Made by a program: the position numbers and the translations under genes. From positions 186,001-250,000 of the forward strand of contig JBKBKB010000002.1 of assembly GCA_046294735.1 (NCBI GenBank): 64,000 nt of DNA. Direction: 5' to 3'. Of this stretch, positions 61,157 to 64,000 are shown piece after piece. How positions within the stretch are numbered: the first letter of the stretch is position 1; each line of letters starts with the position of its first letter. This DNA is from 34-65-8 sp046294735. Its GTDB lineage: Bacteria > Pseudomonadota > Alphaproteobacteria > Sphingomonadales > Sphingomonadaceae. Below the pieces are notes generated by a model. That model was given only the letters and a program-made list of their open reading frames with translations, had not been told where the DNA came from and did no database searches.

Positions 61157-61939
61157 ATGAGCACCGCTTCCCAGTCAGTCCAGCCGGACGGCATTCCCGC
61201 CGCCACCGTCGTCGTCTTTCGCCATGGCCCGGCGGGTGGACCGCCCGAAATCCTGATGCTGGTGCGGTCGCGCAGCATGACTTTTGCCGGCGGGGCGGCC
61301 GTGTTTCCCGGTGGCCGGGTTGACGATGCCGACCGGGACCTTGCGCGCACGCTGGGGGTCGAGGACGAGGACGAAGCCGCCCACCGCATCGCCGCCGTGC
61401 GCGAAACGCTGGAGGAAAGCGGGCTCGCCATCGGCATGGTGGGTGAGATTGACGCCGCCCGCGCCGCCCACGCCCGCGCCCTGCTGCTGGAGCATGGCGA
61501 ACTGGCGCCGGTGCTGGCGGCAATGGAGTGGACACTCGACCTCGACGCCCTGCTGCCGTTCGCCCGCTGGCATCCGATCAACGAGCGCATTCCGCGCGTG
61601 TTCGACACCCGGTTCTACCTTGCCGACCTCGGCACCGGTGCCGTCGACGTGACGGTCGACGAGACCGAGAACACCCGCCTTTTCTGGGTCACGGCGGAGC
61701 AGGCGCTCGCGCGCGCCGACGCCGGGGAACTGACGGTGATATTCCCCACCCGCCGCAACCTCGAACGGCTCGCCCGTTTCCCCGATTTCGCCAGCGCGGC
61801 ACAGGAATGCGCCGACATCCCGGTACGCAAGATCGTGCCGTTCTTCGAGCACCGCGACGGCACACCGTGGATCTGCATACCCGACGGCTGCGGCTATCCG
61901 GTTACCGGCGAACCGATCGAAAGCGCACAGCGGGCCTAG
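61157..61939 (+). CDS. NUDIX hydrolase (NUDT7/19-like long form)
   Basis: 260 residues from ATG 61157. TFAGGAAVFPGGRVDDADRDLARTL ... AAVRETLEESGLAI: the NUDIX box with a long insert between the GG and REXXEE parts, as in CoA-type and eukaryotic NUDT19-like proteins. Substrate unknown. The region 60929-61156 upstream holds its promoter and no further gene that I can see. Confidence 0.88.
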   Translation: MSTASQSVQPDGIPAATVVVFRHGPAGGPPEILMLVRSRSMTFAGGAAVFPGGRVDDADRDLARTLGVEDEDEAAHRIAAVRETLEESGLAIGMVGEIDAARAAHARALLLEHGELAPVLAAMEWTLDLDALLPFARWHPINERIPRVFDTRFYLADLGTGAVDVTVDETENTRLFWVTAEQALARADAGELTVIFPTRRNLERLARFPDFASAAQECADIPVRKIVPFFEHRDGTPWICIPDGCGYPVTGEPIESAQRA

Positions 61940-62177
61940 AACCACGCCAGTGTGAAGTGCACTCGGACCCGCAGGGTGGTCCGCAAGGCCGACCGGGAGC
62001 GCGGATTTCACAAGCCTGCAGGGTCTTGCGAATACAAGAGATGGCGCGCCCGGCAGGACTGTCCTCGTCGCTGCGCTCCTCGTTCATCTCCGCGCCTACG
62101 GCGCTCCGATTCCGAACTTTGTTCGAGCCCTACCGTCGACGCCAGCCTTCAGGCACCCCAAGGGGATGCCTGAAGGC
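61940..62177. other. Repeat-rich region beside tRNA-Arg
   Basis: 238 bp with no gene. It contains a copy of the tRNA-Arg 3-prime segment (TGGCGCGCCCGGCAGGACT at 62042-62060, repeated at 62178-62196) and the left arm of a 16-bp palindrome (62140-62155). The tRNA-Arg transcript would terminate here. Confidence 0.6.
62042..62060 (-). repeat. Partial duplication of the tRNA-Arg 3-prime end
   Basis: 19 bp identical to 62178-62196, i.e. the CCA, discriminator and part of the T-arm, 136 bp downstream of the real gene. This is the arrangement left by tRNA-targeted integration (att-like), but no integrase is visible. Confidence 0.7.
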
Positions 62178-62182
62178 TGGCG
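62140..62182. repeat. 16-bp palindromic stem overlapping the tRNA-Arg 3-prime end
   Basis: CGCCAGCCTTCAGGCA (62140-62155) is the exact inverse complement of 62167-62182, with CCCCAAGGGGA in the loop, which itself can pair. It may terminate the minus-strand tRNA transcript. Its right arm includes the encoded CCA. Confidence 0.8.
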
Positions 62183-62254
62183 CGCCCGGCAGGACTCGAA
62201 CCTGCTACCTCAAGATTAGAAGTCTCGCGCTCTATCCAGATGAGCTACGGGCGC
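62178..62254 (-). tRNA. tRNA-Arg (anticodon TCT)
   Basis: Minus strand: acceptor GCGCCCG / CGGGCGC, D-arm TAGCTCATCTGGATAGAGC, anticodon stem CGAGA / TCTTG with loop CTTCTAA (anticodon TCT), T-arm AGGTTCGAGTCCT, discriminator G, encoded CCA. Cloverleaf complete. Confidence 0.96.
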
Positions 62255-62314
62255 GCGCCGGGCCCGCATTAGCGCGCTTTTCGCGGCCGTCAAAACGCGA
62301 TAGGCACGCCGCCC

Positions 62315-63079
62315 ATGAACCAGACCCCGATCCGCGTCGAAACCGGCGCCGGTGCCCCGCGCACGTTCCGCCATTTCGACCTGGTGATGGCGGCCTTCGT
62401 TGCCATCCTGCTGCTGTCCAACGTGATCGGCGCGGCCAAGCTGGCCGCCATGCCGGTGCCGTTCTGGCCGGAGGGCTGGTGGCCTGCGCCCGATGGCCTG
62501 TTCATATTCGGCGCAGGCATCCTGTTCTTTCCGGTCAGCTACGTGATCGGCGACATCCTGACCGAGGTCTACGGCTACGAACGGGCCCGTCGCTGCATCT
62601 GGACCGGCTTTGCCGCGCTGGTATTCATGGCCTTCATGAGTTGGGCCGTAGTTGCCATGCCCCCGGCCGCGAGCTGGACCGGACAAGCCGCCTACGAAAG
62701 CGTGTTCGGGCAGGTCCCCCGCATCGTGCTTGCCTCGATCCTGGCATTCTGGGCAGGCGAATTCGTCAACGCTTTCGTGCTCGCGCGGATGAAGGTGTGG
62801 ACGCAAGGCAAGGCGCTGTGGAGCCGGACGATCGGCTCGACTTTTGTCGGGCAGGCGGTGGACAGCGCGATTTTCTATCCGATCGCCTTCCTCGGCGTGT
62901 GGGAAACCCGTGACGTGATCATCGTGATGGTCACCAACTGGGTGCTCAAGGTGTTGTGGGAAGCGGTGCTGACGCCCGTCACATATGTAGTGGTGGGGCG
63001 TCTCAAACGGTCAGAGGGCATCGATCTTTACGACACCAAGACCGATTTCTCGCCCTTCGCCCGCAGCGACAAGGCTTGA
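62315..63079 (+). CDS. yhhQ: Queuosine precursor transporter (YhhQ family)
   Basis: 254 residues, about six membrane segments. RHFDLVMAAFVAILLLSNVIGAAK, GAGILFFPVSYVIGDILTEVYGYERAR, GQAVDSAIFYPIAFLG and VTNWVLKVLWEAVLTPVTYVVVGRLK are typical of YhhQ/DUF165, which imports preQ0/preQ1. Gene symbol by family only. Confidence 0.88.
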   Translation: MNQTPIRVETGAGAPRTFRHFDLVMAAFVAILLLSNVIGAAKLAAMPVPFWPEGWWPAPDGLFIFGAGILFFPVSYVIGDILTEVYGYERARRCIWTGFAALVFMAFMSWAVVAMPPAASWTGQAAYESVFGQVPRIVLASILAFWAGEFVNAFVLARMKVWTQGKALWSRTIGSTFVGQAVDSAIFYPIAFLGVWETRDVIIVMVTNWVLKVLWEAVLTPVTYVVVGRLKRSEGIDLYDTKTDFSPFARSDKA

Positions 63080-63092
63080 ACACCGGAAACAA

Positions 63093-63120
63093 GAAGGGCC
63101 GGGATTTCTCCCGGCCCTTC
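63093..63120 (-). terminator. Terminator between yhhQ and the TonB receptor
   Basis: GAAGGGCCGGGA (63093-63104) / TCCCGGCCCTTC (63109-63120), 12 bp perfect, loop TTTC. On the minus strand it is followed by TTGTTT, so it mainly serves the receptor; it can work in both directions. Confidence 0.8.
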
Positions 63121-63143
63121 CCTCCCCCAACTGACCTCGTGGG

Positions 63144-64000
63144 TCAGAACTTGGCACCCACCGCGAGGCCGTAACGCCGCGGATCGAGGGTGAAGATGTT
63201 GGTGAACAGGCCCGACGAGGCATCGGTTACGTAAAGGCCGGTGGTCGAGTTGCTGTCGAAGATGTTCTGCACGAACCCGCGCACGAACCACTTGTTGTCC
63301 GGCCCGTTGAGCTGGATCTGCGCGTTCGCCTGCACGAACGGTTCGATCCGGTTGACGTTGCCATTGAACACGTTGCCGAACTGCTCGCCGGTGAAGGCAA
63401 GATCGAATCGCGGCACCAGGTTCCAGCCGCTGTCGAACCTGTAAGTGTACTGGACACCGACCGAAGCCTTCATTTCCGGCGCCTGGGGCAGGCGGTTACC
63501 CTTCAGGTTGACCTCCACGCCGGGGCTCAGAACCTGGATGCCGGCCGGCGCATTGGCCTGCAGCGCGGCGCAGATGCCGAAGGCACCGAGCGAGGCAATG
63601 CCGCTGTCGCTCGGGAACGCGGTTGCCCCCTGCAGGCCGAGCGTGCTGTTGACCGCACCGACGAACCCTGCCGCCACACCCGGAGCCGGGCCGACCACGG
63701 CACAGTTCGCACCGTTGGTGATATCCTTGATGATCACTGCGTTCGGATTGCCACCGCCCGGATCACGCGAGTTGCTGAAGAACTGGTCCCCCGCCACCTG
63801 CGCTTTGAGGTAACTGAAGTTCATGTTGATCAGCCAGTTGTCGTCCGGACGGATGATCCCTTCCAGCTCGACCCCCCAGATATTGGCATCGATCGTATCG
63901 TTGACCGCCGTGCGGGCGATGATGCGGCTGAGCTGCAGGTCCTTGTACTTGTAGTAGAACGCCGTCGCATTCAGCTGCAGCGCGCCGTTGGCAAAGGTGT
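63144..64000 (-). CDS. TonB-dependent receptor, C-terminal part
   Basis: Partial; continues beyond the right edge. At least 284 residues of barrel: ALQLNATAFYYKYKDLQLSR, IWGVELEGIIRPDDNW, KASVGVQYTYRFDSGWNLVPRFDLAFTGEQFGN, VQANAQIQLNGPDNKWFVRGFVQNIFD and the end LDPRRYGLAVGAKF with terminal Phe, typical of sphingomonad TonB receptors. It has a long Gly/Ala-rich extracellular loop (about VVGPAPGVAAGFVGAV to GICAALQANAPAG). Substrate unknown. Confidence 0.9.
   Translation of the reverse strand, partial: TFANGALQLNATAFYYKYKDLQLSRIIARTAVNDTIDANIWGVELEGIIRPDDNWLINMNFSYLKAQVAGDQFFSNSRDPGGGNPNAVIIKDITNGANCAVVGPAPGVAAGFVGAVNSTLGLQGATAFPSDSGIASLGAFGICAALQANAPAGIQVLSPGVEVNLKGNRLPQAPEMKASVGVQYTYRFDSGWNLVPRFDLAFTGEQFGNVFNGNVNRIEPFVQANAQIQLNGPDNKWFVRGFVQNIFDSNSTTGLYVTDASSGLFTNIFTLDPRRYGLAVGAKF

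Noticed and set aside
61940..62254. Integrated prophage or island at tRNA-Arg
   Set aside because: Only 136 bp separate the direct repeats and no integrase is present; at most a scar.

Overview
The window is 64 kb of high-GC chromosomal DNA from an alphaproteobacterium, most likely a member of the Sphingomonadales (Erythrobacteraceae or Sphingomonadaceae). The lineage call rests on a GcrA cell-cycle regulator, a DUF1476 (F1-ATPase zeta inhibitor) gene next to bolA and a monothiol glutaredoxin, carotenoid hydroxylase CrtZ, a TonB-dependent receptor, an argH / LptM-like lipoprotein / lysA order, and a truB that carries a sphingomonad-style dispersed inverted repeat. The genus is not resolved.

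Layout. 1-13.4 kb is housekeeping: rmuC, def, recR, divergent fmt-truA, a quinone-oxidoreductase-like gene, an asparaginase, tRNA-Val followed by a long hairpin, an FAD monooxygenase overlapping a TlpA-type lipoprotein antisense, argH-lptM-like-lysA-siroheme synthase, and a winged-helix regulator. 13.6-18.0 kb is a compact divergent cassette: a GGDEF/EAL membrane sensor plus an exported cupredoxin on the minus strand, and a DUF3034 protein plus a group 1 truncated globin on the plus strand. 18.05-31.15 kb is an accessory island. It starts at an IS3 remnant, contains a NUDIX gene, a sulP-usp-dksA-like-csd stress operon behind a structured leader, and a transporter pair (BASS/ArsB-like plus TauE/SafE). 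It then crosses broken IS5, IS3 and IS6 copies, a 1663-residue secreted TPR-CHAT protease-like protein and an apparently complete IS6 element, and stops just before tRNA-Ser. 31.3-49.2 kb returns to core genes: hspQ, a PH-domain membrane protein, an orphan ABC-2 permease, gcrA, pnp-rpsO-truB-tdk, an AbgT-type transporter, yceI, and the rimP-nusA-ylxR-infB-thioesterase-rbfA operon.

49.3-54.0 kb is an expanded phage-shock locus: pspF divergent from a sigma54 promoter that drives a 50-residue membrane peptide, pspA, pspB, pspC and five further small membrane proteins. Several of these repeat the PspB/PspC-like coiled-coil tail. After it come sufE, a DUF454 gene, crtZ, a DUF2726 nuclease-like gene, a thioesterase, leuC-(53-aa ORF)-leuD, a quinone oxidoreductase, DUF1476-bolA-grxD, a NUDIX gene, tRNA-Arg with a partial 3-prime duplication and a large palindrome, a YhhQ-type queuosine-precursor transporter, and the C-terminal part of a TonB-dependent receptor running off the right edge.

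The best candidates for something undescribed are the globin/cupredoxin/DUF3034/cyclic-di-GMP cassette, the enlarged psp operon, the IS-framed giant CHAT protein, and the SulP-stress operon with mutually exclusive leader hairpins. All functional statements are from sequence reading and family knowledge; no searches were run.
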